This document shows, in pieces, positions 1 through 10,229 of a stretch of DNA of 38,961 nucleotides. The position numbers and the translations under genes were made by a program. The notes beneath the pieces are model-generated. The model ran no database searches and was not told the DNA's origin. It saw only the letters and a program-made list of their open reading frames with translations. The stretch is from Ancalomicrobiaceae bacterium (GTDB lineage: Bacteria > Pseudomonadota > Alphaproteobacteria > Rhizobiales > Ancalomicrobiaceae): NCBI GenBank assembly GCA_031291575.1, contig JARLIT010000086.1, forward strand, positions 1 through 38,961, given 5' to 3'. Position 1 is the stretch's first letter. Every line of letters starts with the position of its first letter.

Positions 1-1793
1 GTATTCAGAACGAAGGGGAAATCTGCGCTCGGGGCCTTCGGCGACGGCGTATAGGGCGTCGCCACGAAGCGGCCACGCCGGTCGGGCGTGTGGAAGCCGC
101 CGGCCGAGAAGAAGCGGCTGGGTCCGGGATTTGCGGGAAGCGCATCGCCCGGCCGATGCCGCCGCGCCGGCCATTGGAACGGCCTGAGCGCCTCGTAGTC
201 CTCCTCGCTGATGTCCGCGTGAAGGCCAATGTCGAAGGCGCGCACCGAACCGTCGTTGCGGAAGCCGGAGAGCGCCGCATGCTCGCGAAAGACGGCCGCG
301 GGCGAGGCAAAATCGAAGCCCTCGGCGTGGCCAATGCGGCGGGCGACTTCGGCCACGATCCACCAATCCGGTTGCGCTTCGCCGGGCGGCTCGAGAAAGG
401 CGCGCTGGCGGGAGATGCGCCGTTCGGAATTGGTGACGGTGCCGGATTTCTCGCCCCAGGCCGCCGCTGGCAACAGGACATGCGCGTGCACCGTCGTGTC
501 GGTGGCGCACACCACGTCGGAGACGACGACGAACGGGCAGGCTTCGAGCGCTTGCCGGACGCTGTCGGCCTCTGGCAGGCTGTCCACCGGATTGGTCGCC
601 ATGATCCAGACGGCCTTGACGCTGCCCGCCCGCATCGCCTGGAACAGCTCGACGGCTTTCAGCCCGGGCGTTTCGGCCAGACGCGGGCTCGCCCAGAAGG
701 TCTGCACCAGCGCCCGGTCGGTCGGACTGTCGAGCGACATGTGCGCGGCGAGCATGTTGGCAAGCCCGCCGACTTCGCGCCCGCCCATGGCGTTCGGCTG
801 GCCGGTGACCGAAAACGGTCCCATGCCTTCGCGCCCGATGCGACCGGTGACGAGATGGCAGTTGAGGATGGCATTCACCTTGTCGGAGCCGGAGACCGAC
901 TGGTTGACTCCCTGGCTGTAGACCGTGACCACCTTTTCCGTCGCGGCGAACGCGGCGAAGAAGTCGGCGATTTCCTCCTCGGTCAGCCCGGTCAGCTGCG
1001 CGGTCCTCGGCACGTCCAGTTCGGCGACGGCCTCGAGCGCTGCCTCAATGCCGCCGGTATGGGCGGCGACGTAGCCGGCATCGGCATGGCCGTTGCGGCA
1101 GAGATGGGCGAGGAGTCCGCCGAACAGAGCGACATCGGTGTCCGGCGCCAGCCCCAAATGCATGTCCGCCGCCTCCGCAGTCGCGGTCCGGCGCGGATCG
1201 ATGACGACAAGCCGGATCGGCCGCGCCTCGCGCGCCGCCATCAGCCGCTGATAGAGGACCGGGTGGCACCAGGCGAGGTTGGAGCCGACGAGAACGACGA
1301 GATCGGCCGTTTCCAGGTCTTCGTAACACCCCGGCACGGTATCGGAGCCGAAGGCGCGCCGATGCCCGGCGACTGACGACGACATGCATAGCCGAGAGTT
1401 GGTGTCGATGTTGGCAGAACCGATGAACCCCTTCATCAGCTTGTTGGCGACGTAATAGTCCTCAGTGAGGAGCTGCCCGGAGACATAGAAGGCGACGGCA
1501 TCTGGCCCATGTTCGGCGATGGTCTCGGAAAACCGCCGTGCAACGAGATCGAGCGCTTCGTCCCATGTCGCCCGCGCGCCACCGATTTCGGGGGTGAGCA
1601 GCCGATCGTCGAGCGACAGCGTCTCAGCCAGCGCCGAGCCTTTCGAGCACAGCCGACCGAAATTGGCCGGATGATCGGGATCGCCGCGGACACTGACGGC
1701 GCCGCTCTCGTCGCGCGTGGCGATCACGCCACAGCCGACGCCGCAATAGGGACAGGTGGTCTTGGTCTCGGTGGCCGGCTTATCCGTGCTCAT
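1..1793 (-). CDS. nasA: assimilatory nitrate reductase catalytic subunit (5' part, C-terminus outside window)
   Basis: Reduces nitrate to nitrite in the cytoplasm with a bis-molybdopterin guanine dinucleotide cofactor and one [4Fe-4S] cluster. The reading frame is open from the ATG at 1793 to the left edge, giving about 597 residues; the family is usually about 880, so the C-terminal third is missing. Cluster ligands are Cys14, Cys17, Cys21 and Cys49 (CPYCGVGC, then RLCSKG). Cys136 in NSRLCMSSS is the expected molybdenum ligand. Further typical stretches are GQPNAMGGREVGG, WIMATNPVDSLP and VTNSERRISRQR. The last residues visible (RFVATPYTP, then PFVLNT) lead into the molybdopterin dinucleotide-binding domain. 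The start lies 7 bases after the nirD stop, so it is the third gene of nirB-nirD-nasA. NasA of this type usually draws electrons from NADH or ferredoxin partners; none is visible here. Confidence 0.96.
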   Translation of the reverse strand, partial: MSTDKPATETKTTCPYCGVGCGVIATRDESGAVSVRGDPDHPANFGRLCSKGSALAETLSLDDRLLTPEIGGARATWDEALDLVARRFSETIAEHGPDAVAFYVSGQLLTEDYYVANKLMKGFIGSANIDTNSRLCMSSSVAGHRRAFGSDTVPGCYEDLETADLVVLVGSNLAWCHPVLYQRLMAAREARPIRLVVIDPRRTATAEAADMHLGLAPDTDVALFGGLLAHLCRNGHADAGYVAAHTGGIEAALEAVAELDVPRTAQLTGLTEEEIADFFAAFAATEKVVTVYSQGVNQSVSGSDKVNAILNCHLVTGRIGREGMGPFSVTGQPNAMGGREVGGLANMLAAHMSLDSPTDRALVQTFWASPRLAETPGLKAVELFQAMRAGSVKAVWIMATNPVDSLPEADSVRQALEACPFVVVSDVVCATDTTVHAHVLLPAAAWGEKSGTVTNSERRISRQRAFLEPPGEAQPDWWIVAEVARRIGHAEGFDFASPAAVFREHAALSGFRNDGSVRAFDIGLHADISEEDYEALRPFQWPARRHRPGDALPANPGPSRFFSAGGFHTPDRRGRFVATPYTPSPKAPSADFPFVLN

Positions 1794-1800
1794 GCGCCAC

Positions 1801-2145
1801 CTATTCCGCCGCTTGCGCCAACGTCTCAGGCAAGGCTATGAGCACGCGATCGGCCTCAATTCTGACCGGGATTTTCGGCGTGCAGCCGCGGTCGGCCCCC
1901 GTTGCCTCGCCGGACTCCAGCGAGATCACCCAGTTGTGCAGCGGGCAGGTCACCGCATGCTCGTGCACGATCCCCTGGCTCAAGGGACCGCCCTTGTGCG
2001 GGCAGCGGTCGAGGAGAGCGAAGACCGTATCATCGGCGGCGCGGAACACCGCGATATCGCCGAGCGGGGAGGCGACGACCCTGGAGCCGCGCGGCGGAAT
2101 GTCAGCAAGGGCGCCGACGTCGATCCAATCGAGGAACATGTTCAT
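1801..2145 (-). CDS. nirD: nitrite reductase (NADH) small subunit, Rieske-type
   Basis: A 114-residue Rieske-fold protein, the small partner of the NirB siroheme nitrite reductase that reduces nitrite to ammonium in the cytoplasm. Residues 48-50 (CPH) and 67-70 (CPLH) form the paired Cys/His motif of a [2Fe-2S] site, in the usual KGGPLSQG and CPLHNW context. The ATG at 2145 overlaps the nirB stop as ATGA, which indicates translational coupling. A second in-frame ATG lies two codons later. Many stand-alone NirD proteins lack the cluster ligands; this one keeps all four, so it may really hold a cluster. It is followed directly by nasA. Confidence 0.95.
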   Translation of the reverse strand: MNMFLDWIDVGALADIPPRGSRVVASPLGDIAVFRAADDTVFALLDRCPHKGGPLSQGIVHEHAVTCPLHNWVISLESGEATGADRGCTPKIPVRIEADRVLIALPETLAQAAE

Positions 2146-4592
2146 TCGGCGGCCTCGCGATAGGGAATGACGGCAAGCGGGGCGAACTCGTGCGCGTCGA
2201 GCCCGGCGACGCGCTCCGCCCACGGGTCGATCTGGGCAAACACCTGCGAGAATTCGAAGCGCTGCACCAAGGCCTTGCGGCCATCGAGGTCGTCGACGAC
2301 GCGCCCGACGATGGTGTCGTGGCCGACGCGGGCCATCCACTTGTAGATCCGTTCCAGATAGCGGCCGTCCTCTCGATAGAGCTGCAGGAGCGCGGCGATC
2401 ACCTCGATGCACTCATCCTCGGTCGCGACCTTGGTCAACACGATCGTGCCCTGGATGTGCAGCCCGGCGGCTCCGGCGTAGTGGATCTCGTAGCCACTAT
2501 CGACGCAGACGACGCCGATGTCCTTGCAGGTCGCCTCGGCGCAATTGCGCGGGCAGCCGGAGACGGCAAGCTTGACCTTGGCCGGCGACCACGAGCCCCA
2601 CAGGTATCTCTCCAGTTTGACGCCGAGGCCGGTGGAATCCTGCGTGCCGAAGCGGCACCACTCCGAGCCGACGCAGGTCTTCACGGTGCGAAGGCCTTTG
2701 GCGTAGGCATGGCCCGACACCATGCCGGCGGCATTCAGATCGGCCCAGACGCCCGGAAGATCCTCCTTCCTGACGCCAAGAAGATCGATGCGCTGGCCAC
2801 CGGTGACCTTCACCGTCGGGATGGCGAACTTCTCCGCCACATCAGCGATGGCCCTCAGTTCCTTCGGCGAGGTGACGCCGCCCCACATGCGCGGCACCAC
2901 CGAATAGGTGCCGTCCTTCTGGATATTGGCGTGCAGGCGTTCGTTGACGAAGCGCGAGCGCGCGTCGTCGCGGTACTCGCCCGGCCATTCTGCGAGGAGA
3001 TAGTAGTTGATCGCCGGCCGGCACCTGGCGCAGCCGCAGGACGACCGCCAGCGCAGCGCCTGCATCACCGCGTGGCCCGACTTCAGACCCTGGTCGCGGA
3101 TCGCCCGGCGGACGTCGTCGTGGCCGAGATCGGTGCACAGACAGACCGCTTCGGCCGTCCTGGTCTTGTAGGCGCCGCCGAGAGCATGGGCGAGAAGCGC
3201 CTCGACCTTTCCCGTGCAGGTGCCGCAGGAGGCAGACGCCTTGGTATGCGCCCTGACGTCGGCGAGCGTCGTCAGCCCCTTAGTCGAAATGGCCGAGAGG
3301 ATGTCGCCCTTGCAGACGCCGTTGCAGCCGCAGATTTCGGTCTCATCCGACAAGGCTGCAACGGCCGCCGTAGGGGGGAGGGCGGCTCCCCCCTGAAATG
3401 CCGGACCGAAGATCAAGGTGTCGCGCAAGGGGCCGATTGGCTTGTCGGCCTTGATAAGGTCGAAGAACCAGGCGCCGTCAGCGGTATCGCCGTAGAGCAC
3501 TGCGCCGACCAGCCGCTCGCCCTCGATCACCAGCCGCTTGTAGATGCCGCGTGCCGGATCGCGCAACACGATCTCCTCGCGCCCCTTTCGATCGGCGAAG
3601 TCGCCGGCGGAGAATAGGTCGATGCCGGTGACCTTCAGTTTCGTCGCGGTGACGGAGCCATGGTAGGCGGCGGACGTGTCGCCGATGAGCGACGCGGCGG
3701 CGACCTTCGCCATCTCGTACAAGGGCGCCACCAGTCCGTAGCAGATGCCGCGGTGTTCGGCGCATTCGCCGAGCGCCAGGATATCCGGATCGCTCGTCGC
3801 CATCCGGTCGTCGACAATGATGCCGCGGCTGATGTCGATCCCGGCGGCCTTGGCGAGACCGGCGTTCGGGCGGATGCCGACGGCCATCACCACGATATCG
3901 GCAGGAATTTCGCGGCCGTCGTCGAGACGAACCCCTGTGACGTGGGTATCGCCGAGGATCGCATGCGTATTGGCGCGGCAGATGACGTCGATGCCGCGCG
4001 TCTGCATCGCTTGTTCGAGGAGGTGGCCGGCTGCAGGGTCGAGCTGACGCTCCATCAAGGTCGGCATCAGGTGGAGGACGGTGACCGTCATGCCGCGCAG
4101 CTTCAGCCCGGCGGCCGCTTCCAGGCCCAAGAGCCCGCCGCCGATGACGACGGCATGGCGCCCCGTCGCGGCAGCTGCCAGCATCCTGTCGACGTCGTCG
4201 AGATCGCGGTAGGCGACGACGCCGGGAAGCGTATGGCCGGGAATGGGGACGATGATTGGCGAGGACCCGGTGGCGACGATCAGCTTGTCGTAAGGAGCCA
4301 CCGTGCCGTCGGCACCGGTGACGAGCTTCGCCGTCCGGTCGATCGCCACCGCCGGGCAGCCCTTCAGCAGCCGGATGCCGTGGCGCTGATACCAGGCGTC
4401 GTCGTGGATGACGATATCCTCGAACCGCTTCTCGCCCGACAGCACCGGCGACAGCATGATGCGGTCGTAGTTGACCCGCGGCTCGGCGTTGAAAATGGTG
4501 ATGTCGAACCGCCCGGGAGCGCGGGCCAGAAGCGTTTCCAGCGCCCGACCGGGCGCCATGCCGTTGCCAATGATGACGAGTCTCTCGGTCAT
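2142..4592 (-). CDS. nirB: nitrite reductase (NADH) large subunit
   Basis: Cytoplasmic siroheme/FAD enzyme that passes NAD(P)H electrons to nitrite for six-electron reduction to ammonium. The protein has 816 residues, the normal length. Order of parts: N-terminal FAD site (GNGMAPG, about 9-15), NAD site (GGGLLGLEAA, 151-160), and a BFD-like [2Fe-2S] domain (CGCNGVC at 421-427 with CGTC at 456-459). A second cysteine-rich segment follows (CLC at 484-486, SCGCARC at 518-524), then the ferredoxin-like and siroheme domain. The siroheme/[4Fe-4S] ligands are Cys640 and Cys646 (CVGSEWC) and Cys680 and Cys684 (CPRNC). The frame stays open far upstream, but homology begins at MTERLVIIG and an AGAGG ribosome site sits about 8 bases before the ATG at 4592, so that start is chosen. 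First gene of nirB-nirD-nasA, behind a sigma-54-type promoter. Confidence 0.97.
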   Translation of the reverse strand: MTERLVIIGNGMAPGRALETLLARAPGRFDITIFNAEPRVNYDRIMLSPVLSGEKRFEDIVIHDDAWYQRHGIRLLKGCPAVAIDRTAKLVTGADGTVAPYDKLIVATGSSPIIVPIPGHTLPGVVAYRDLDDVDRMLAAAATGRHAVVIGGGLLGLEAAAGLKLRGMTVTVLHLMPTLMERQLDPAAGHLLEQAMQTRGIDVICRANTHAILGDTHVTGVRLDDGREIPADIVVMAVGIRPNAGLAKAAGIDISRGIIVDDRMATSDPDILALGECAEHRGICYGLVAPLYEMAKVAAASLIGDTSAAYHGSVTATKLKVTGIDLFSAGDFADRKGREEIVLRDPARGIYKRLVIEGERLVGAVLYGDTADGAWFFDLIKADKPIGPLRDTLIFGPAFQGGAALPPTAAVAALSDETEICGCNGVCKGDILSAISTKGLTTLADVRAHTKASASCGTCTGKVEALLAHALGGAYKTRTAEAVCLCTDLGHDDVRRAIRDQGLKSGHAVMQALRWRSSCGCARCRPAINYYLLAEWPGEYRDDARSRFVNERLHANIQKDGTYSVVPRMWGGVTSPKELRAIADVAEKFAIPTVKVTGGQRIDLLGVRKEDLPGVWADLNAAGMVSGHAYAKGLRTVKTCVGSEWCRFGTQDSTGLGVKLERYLWGSWSPAKVKLAVSGCPRNCAEATCKDIGVVCVDSGYEIHYAGAAGLHIQGTIVLTKVATEDECIEVIAALLQLYREDGRYLERIYKWMARVGHDTIVGRVVDDLDGRKALVQRFEFSQVFAQIDPWAERVAGLDAHEFAPLAVIPYREAAE

Positions 4593-4673
4593 GTCGATGC
4601 CTCTTGAGGGACTGGGGCAGCCGCCGGAGGCAGGCGCCCTTGGTTCACACTGAAGACAGGCATCGTTGCCGTG

Positions 4674-4729
4674 CGGCGGAGTTCGACCCGCCGGCCGGGG
4701 AGGGCTTTGGCACAGCCTCTTTGCTGCGC
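4674..4729 (-). promoter_or_regulatory. nirB leader: tandem hexaloop hairpins, candidate NasT/ANTAR target
   Basis: Read on the minus strand, downstream of the sigma-54 promoter and upstream of the nirB start. Hairpin 1 (4729-4710) is GCGCAGC, loop AAAGAG, GCTGTGC: seven pairs including one G-U, with a six-base loop that has A in position 1 and G in position 4. Hairpin 2 (4693-4674) is CGGCGGG, loop TCGAAC, TCCGCCG: seven pairs with a closing G-U and again a six-base loop, but without A1. A 16-base linker separates them. ANTAR antiterminators such as NasR/NasT are known to bind paired hexaloop hairpins with A1 and G4 in nitrate-assimilation leaders. Only hairpin 1 fits that rule, no intrinsic terminator with a U-run is visible after hairpin 2, and no nasT gene is in the window. 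The assignment is therefore an inference. Confidence 0.4.
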
Positions 4730-4755
4730 GACCGTTCCGCGGACAGACAGTGATA

Positions 4756-4771
4756 AGCAGTTTCCGTGCCA
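4756..4771 (-). promoter_or_regulatory. sigma-54 (RpoN) promoter for nirB-nirD-nasA
   Basis: On the minus strand the sequence TGGCACGGAAACTGCT matches the RpoN -24/-12 consensus TGGCACG-N4-TTGCW with one mismatch (C for the first T of TTGC). The GG and GC doublets are exactly 12 bases apart, as required. Transcription would begin near 4745 and give a leader of about 150 bases before the nirB ATG. Placement in front of a nitrate-assimilation operon fits NtrC-type nitrogen control. The -24 half overlaps one arm of a 10-bp inverted repeat (4767-4800). Confidence 0.7.
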
Positions 4772-4882
4772 TCGCCGGTTTTCCGGCAAAGGCGATGGCA
4801 ATCAGCAAGTTCGCTCGAGGCGGCCATTGCCTTGCGCTTGGGCAGTGCTCGCGTGGCGAGCGATAGGTCAGGGCAGCTGCCC
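4767..4882. promoter_or_regulatory. dyads in the nirB upstream region (possible activator sites)
   Basis: Three dyads lie between 0 and about 115 bases upstream of the sigma-54 promoter. They are a 10-bp inverted repeat (4767-4776 with 4791-4800, arms TGCCATCGCC and GGCGATGGCA), a 6-bp stem (4847-4861, GCTCGC gtg GCGAGC), and a perfect 12-bp palindrome GGGCAGCTGCCC (4871-4882). Enhancer-binding proteins usually bind at this distance. None is a clear NtrC consensus site, so identity is open. The rest of 4883-5013 shows only the ribosome site of the next gene. Confidence 0.35.
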
Positions 4883-5013
4883 AATTCGCGGGCGACCGGG
4901 CACGGCCGCGTCCATGCCACGTCCTCGCCGGCGCTGCCTTCCTTCCGACACATCGGGCGATATTTTGCGAGGCGTACGCCGCCGCACGGGCGGCGCCGGC
5001 CGAGGAGGGCCTC

Positions 5014-6009
5014 ATGGCATCGCGATTGATCCAGTTCGTCACGCAGGAAGGCGCAGACGCCGTGGCACTCGTCGCCGACGACGGTGCGGCCCGGGTGATC
5101 GGCGATACCCGCTCGACATACGAGCTCGCCAAGGCAGCCATCGTCGACGGCGGCTCGATCCTGGCCGAGATCGAACGTCGTGGCCTCGGCGCCGAGGTCG
5201 ACGTCATGGCCGCCTTCACGGACAATCGCCTGAAGACGCCGATCGCCCATCCGGACCCGGCGCATCAGTGGATGACCGGCACCGGCCTGACCCACCTCGG
5301 TTCGGCCGAGGGCCGCGACAAGATGCATCGCGATCTCGACACGGCCGACCGGCTCACAGATTCGATGAAGATGTTCAAGCTTGGCCTCGAAGGCGGCAAA
5401 CCGGTTGCGGGCGGGGCGGGAGTCGCGCCGGAATGGTTCTACAAGGGCGACGGCTCGACGGTTGCGGCGCCGGGTGCGGATCTCGCCAGTCCCGACTTCG
5501 CGCTCGATGGCGGCGAGGAGCCGGAGATCGCCGGCATCTACGTGATCGGCCCGGATGGCACGCCGTTCCGGCTCGGCTTCGCGCTGGCGAACGAATTTTC
5601 CGACCACGTGCTCGAACGGCAGAACTACCTCTATCTCGCCCACTCCAAACTTCGGCCGTCGTCGTTCGGCCCGGAGATCCTCATCGGCGAACTGCCGGTG
5701 GACATCCGCGGCGCTTCCCGCATCCGCCGCGGGGTGGAGACGATCTTCGAAGCACCCTTCGTCTCAGGCGAGGCCAACATGAGCCATTCGATCGCCAATC
5801 TCGAAGCGCACCACTTCAAGTACGGTCTGTTCCGCGCCCCCGGCGACGTGCACGTCCACTTTTATGGGACAGCAACCCTGTCCTATTCGCATGGCATCAA
5901 GACCGAGCCGGGCGATGTGTTCGAAATCGCCGCTTCACCGTTCACATTGCCTCTGACCAATCGACTTGTCCGGCTCCCGGCTTCGATTGGTATTATCCGG
6001 GCGCTCTGA
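5014..6009 (+). CDS. GguC/AraD1-like protein of the fumarylacetoacetate-hydrolase superfamily
   Basis: A 331-residue protein recognised as the GguC/AraD1 type. The FAH-like core shows in the middle and C-terminal half, with stretches such as GLTHLGSAEGRDKMH, EPEIAGIYVIGPDG, GFALANEFSDHVLER and SFGPEILIGELP. The acidic residues and the histidines near HHFKYG and HVHFYGTATLSYSHG would suit a metal-dependent lyase or hydrolase. The ATG at 5014 has a strong GAGGAGG 7 bases upstream. In Agrobacterium gguC follows chvE-gguAB sugar-transport genes, and AraD1 proteins are linked to pentose catabolism; neither context exists here, so the gene looks like an orphan. It is divergent from nirB. Substrate not assignable. 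Confidence 0.75.
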   Translation: MASRLIQFVTQEGADAVALVADDGAARVIGDTRSTYELAKAAIVDGGSILAEIERRGLGAEVDVMAAFTDNRLKTPIAHPDPAHQWMTGTGLTHLGSAEGRDKMHRDLDTADRLTDSMKMFKLGLEGGKPVAGGAGVAPEWFYKGDGSTVAAPGADLASPDFALDGGEEPEIAGIYVIGPDGTPFRLGFALANEFSDHVLERQNYLYLAHSKLRPSSFGPEILIGELPVDIRGASRIRRGVETIFEAPFVSGEANMSHSIANLEAHHFKYGLFRAPGDVHVHFYGTATLSYSHGIKTEPGDVFEIAASPFTLPLTNRLVRLPASIGIIRAL

Positions 6010-6390
6010 GTTTAAGCGTTTGAATTTACGTGAATACACGGGATCCCTTGACATTGGCATGTGACCACATGCGAAGTTGTACTCAAATTGGCATGCAAAA
6101 TCCTTTACCCTCATTTACTAGCCATGCGCACACTGCATATCAGTGCGCTCACTTGCAGATCTGCAATTAATGTCAGTTTCGATTACATTGCAGTGCAGCA
6201 GGGACGGGGATGAAGACAGAGGGTCCTGAAACCTCACCGGTCTTCGACACCGATCCTGCCCGCGGGGCGATCTCCTGAAATCGCCCCGTGCATGCGAGGG
6301 TCGCGGCAATGACCTTCTGGAGAGCGCGGCAGCAAGACGTTGCCCTTTCCTGTCAGCCCGCGGCCCAGCCACCGATGAAAGGAGATTACG
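6010..6390. promoter_or_regulatory. dyad-rich intergenic region upstream of the DUF3563 gene
   Basis: This 381-bp stretch holds no gene but has unusual symmetry. There is a 16-bp dyad GCATGTGACCACATGC (6057-6072) just after a TTGACA hexamer (6048-6053), and a CACTG/CAGTG inverted pair (6131-6145). A perfect 14-bp palindrome TTGCAGATCTGCAA (6153-6166) is followed by a related TTGCAGTGCAGCA (6188-6200). A stem-loop with arms GGGGCGAT and ATCGCCCC lies at 6264-6287 with an 8-base loop. The first half is AT-richer than the genes around it. No regulator gene adjoins it, and no convincing -10 box pairs with the TTGACA. It probably carries the promoter and operators of the DUF3563 gene. Confidence 0.4.
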
Positions 6391-6603
6391 ATGAGCGAAG
6401 CTATCCAGGCCCTGTGGCCCCGCGTTACCAATGTGCTCGGCGCCGTGTTCGGTGAAATGCTGCCGCCCAGCCGCCAGGAAGTCGAGGAGCGCTACCTGAA
6501 CGAAGCGCATGATCTCTACGATCTGGAATACCGCAGCCGTCAGGTCGACCGTGGCATTTTCGGCTCGTCCAGCCGCTATGCCGGCGACCATCGCCTGAAC
6601 TGA
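6391..6603 (+). CDS. DUF3563 family small protein
   Basis: A 70-residue protein with the family core LNEAHDLYDLEYRSRQVDRG at about residues 36-55, followed by a short Ser/Arg-rich tail. Function of the family is not known to me. It has no signal peptide or clear membrane segment; the N-terminus (residues 1-25) could form an amphipathic helix. A strong AAAGGAG ribosome site lies 6 bases before the ATG. It stands alone between long non-coding stretches, with a strong terminator about 190 bases downstream. Confidence 0.8.
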   Translation: MSEAIQALWPRVTNVLGAVFGEMLPPSRQEVEERYLNEAHDLYDLEYRSRQVDRGIFGSSSRYAGDHRLN

Positions 6604-6789
6604 GGCTTCGCCTCGCGTGCGTCCGGCTCGGATCGCGTTGTCCCGCCGACCCGGACGTGCTGAAGACATGAATATCGGAACATGCCTTGTAGGCCCGATA
6701 CATTCGTCTGACCTGCCATGGTCCACCACACTTTCGACCTCGACCGTCCGGGCTTGACCGGCCGGTCTCTCCTCCCGAGACTACCTGAC

Positions 6790-6830
6790 GGCCCGGACAG
6801 CCCAATCGGCGCCTGTCCGGGCCGTTTTTT
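6790..6830 (+). terminator. intrinsic terminator
   Basis: An 11-bp perfect stem (GGCCCGGACAG at 6790-6800 with CTGTCCGGGCC at 6813-6823), a 12-base loop, then a run of six T at 6825-6830. It ends transcription on the plus strand after the DUF3563 gene, or of a separate short RNA from 6605-6830, and insulates the potassium-channel gene. Confidence 0.85.
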
Positions 6831-6856
6831 CATGCGTGAGCGGGGAGGCCATCGGA

Positions 6857-7735
6857 ATGAAGGGTATTCGCGGCAGTTCGCGCCTGGTTCACATGGGCAA
6901 CCGCCATATCATCGCCAAAGGCGTTACCGGCTTCGGCCTGTCGGACTTCTACCACCGCGCCATGACCGGTTCTTGGACCGGCTTCTTCCTCGCCTCGGCG
7001 CTGGTGTTCGCCGTCTTCAATGCCGCTTTCGCCGGCCTCTACCTCGTTTTCCCCGAATCGATCGCCAATGTCCCGCCGGACAGGCCCTGGCACGTCCTGT
7101 TCTTTTCCATCGAGACCTTAGCGACCGTCGGCTACGGCGACATGCACCCGCAGTCGGAATGGGGGCATTTCATCGCCAGCCTGGAGACGTTTGCCGGCGT
7201 GGTGCTGACGGCGATCCTGACCGGATTGATCTTTGCCCGCTTTTCGCGGCCGACCGCCCGCCTGATCTTCTCCAAGAACATCATCATTGGCGCCTTCGAA
7301 GGCTCGACCTACCTGATGATCCGCGTCGCCAATGCGCGGGCAAACTTCATCTCTGACGCTGTCGCCCGGTTGTGGATGCTGGAGACGATCGAGACGGTCG
7401 AAGGGCGCCGCTTCCGCCGCTTCCTCGAACTGCCGCTCGAACGGGTGGAAAATCCATCCTTCGTTCTCTCCTGGACGATCTTTCACCGCATCGGTCCATC
7501 GAGCCCGCTCTACGGCCGCACGCCAGCCGAAATGGAAGCCGCAGAGACCGGCTTCATTTTGTCGATTGCCGGCACCGACGAAGGCATCGCCCAGTCGCTT
7601 CGCGCCCGGCGCAGCTACGACTGGCGCAACATCGTCGAGGGCGCGCAGTTCGCCGATCTCCTCGAGAACGACGAGGAGGGACGCCTGGTGATGGATTACG
7701 GGCGATTCGACGAATTGGAGGAAGAAGCCGGCTAA
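6857..7735 (+). CDS. inward-rectifier-type (KirBac-like) potassium channel
   Basis: Inner-membrane K+ channel of 292 residues. Two membrane helices (about 43-64 and 103-124) flank the pore helix and the selectivity filter TVGYGD at 90-95. The C-terminal half (about 130-280) is the Ig-like cytoplasmic domain typical of Kir channels, with stretches such as ANARANFISDAVARLWML and TIFHRIGPSSPLYGRTP. The N-terminal amphipathic slide-helix region (LSDFYHRAMTGSW) is present. An in-frame GTG lies at 6836, but the ATG at 6857 has GGGGAGG about 8 bases upstream and is preferred. It follows a terminator and seems to be transcribed alone. Confidence 0.92.
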   Translation: MKGIRGSSRLVHMGNRHIIAKGVTGFGLSDFYHRAMTGSWTGFFLASALVFAVFNAAFAGLYLVFPESIANVPPDRPWHVLFFSIETLATVGYGDMHPQSEWGHFIASLETFAGVVLTAILTGLIFARFSRPTARLIFSKNIIIGAFEGSTYLMIRVANARANFISDAVARLWMLETIETVEGRRFRRFLELPLERVENPSFVLSWTIFHRIGPSSPLYGRTPAEMEAAETGFILSIAGTDEGIAQSLRARRSYDWRNIVEGAQFADLLENDEEGRLVMDYGRFDELEEEAG

Positions 7736-7855
7736 TCACTTTGTTTAGCCGGTGCGAAGCGTCGGAACTGTCGACATTTCGTTGACGTGCGTTGTGAGGC
7801 GGCCTCTGTCCGCCTATTGTCCCTCCCCCGCCATTCTGCGACCCGAGGACACGCC

Positions 7856-10165
<2,310 letters not shown>

Positions 10166-10229
10166 GGCGGACGCCGGCGGCTGAGCGCCAGTTCCGCGGT
10201 CGATCCGCCGGCCCGGCTCAGAATGCTGT

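Noticed and set aside
4593-5225. Open frame extending nirB upstream by 211 residues
   Set aside because: The added part is Arg/Ala/Ser-rich with no NirB homology and crosses the sigma-54 promoter; NirB homology begins exactly at MTERLVIIG.
6048-6081. TTGACA as the -35 of a standard promoter
   Set aside because: No -10-like hexamer lies 16-18 bases downstream; the 16-bp dyad occupies that place.
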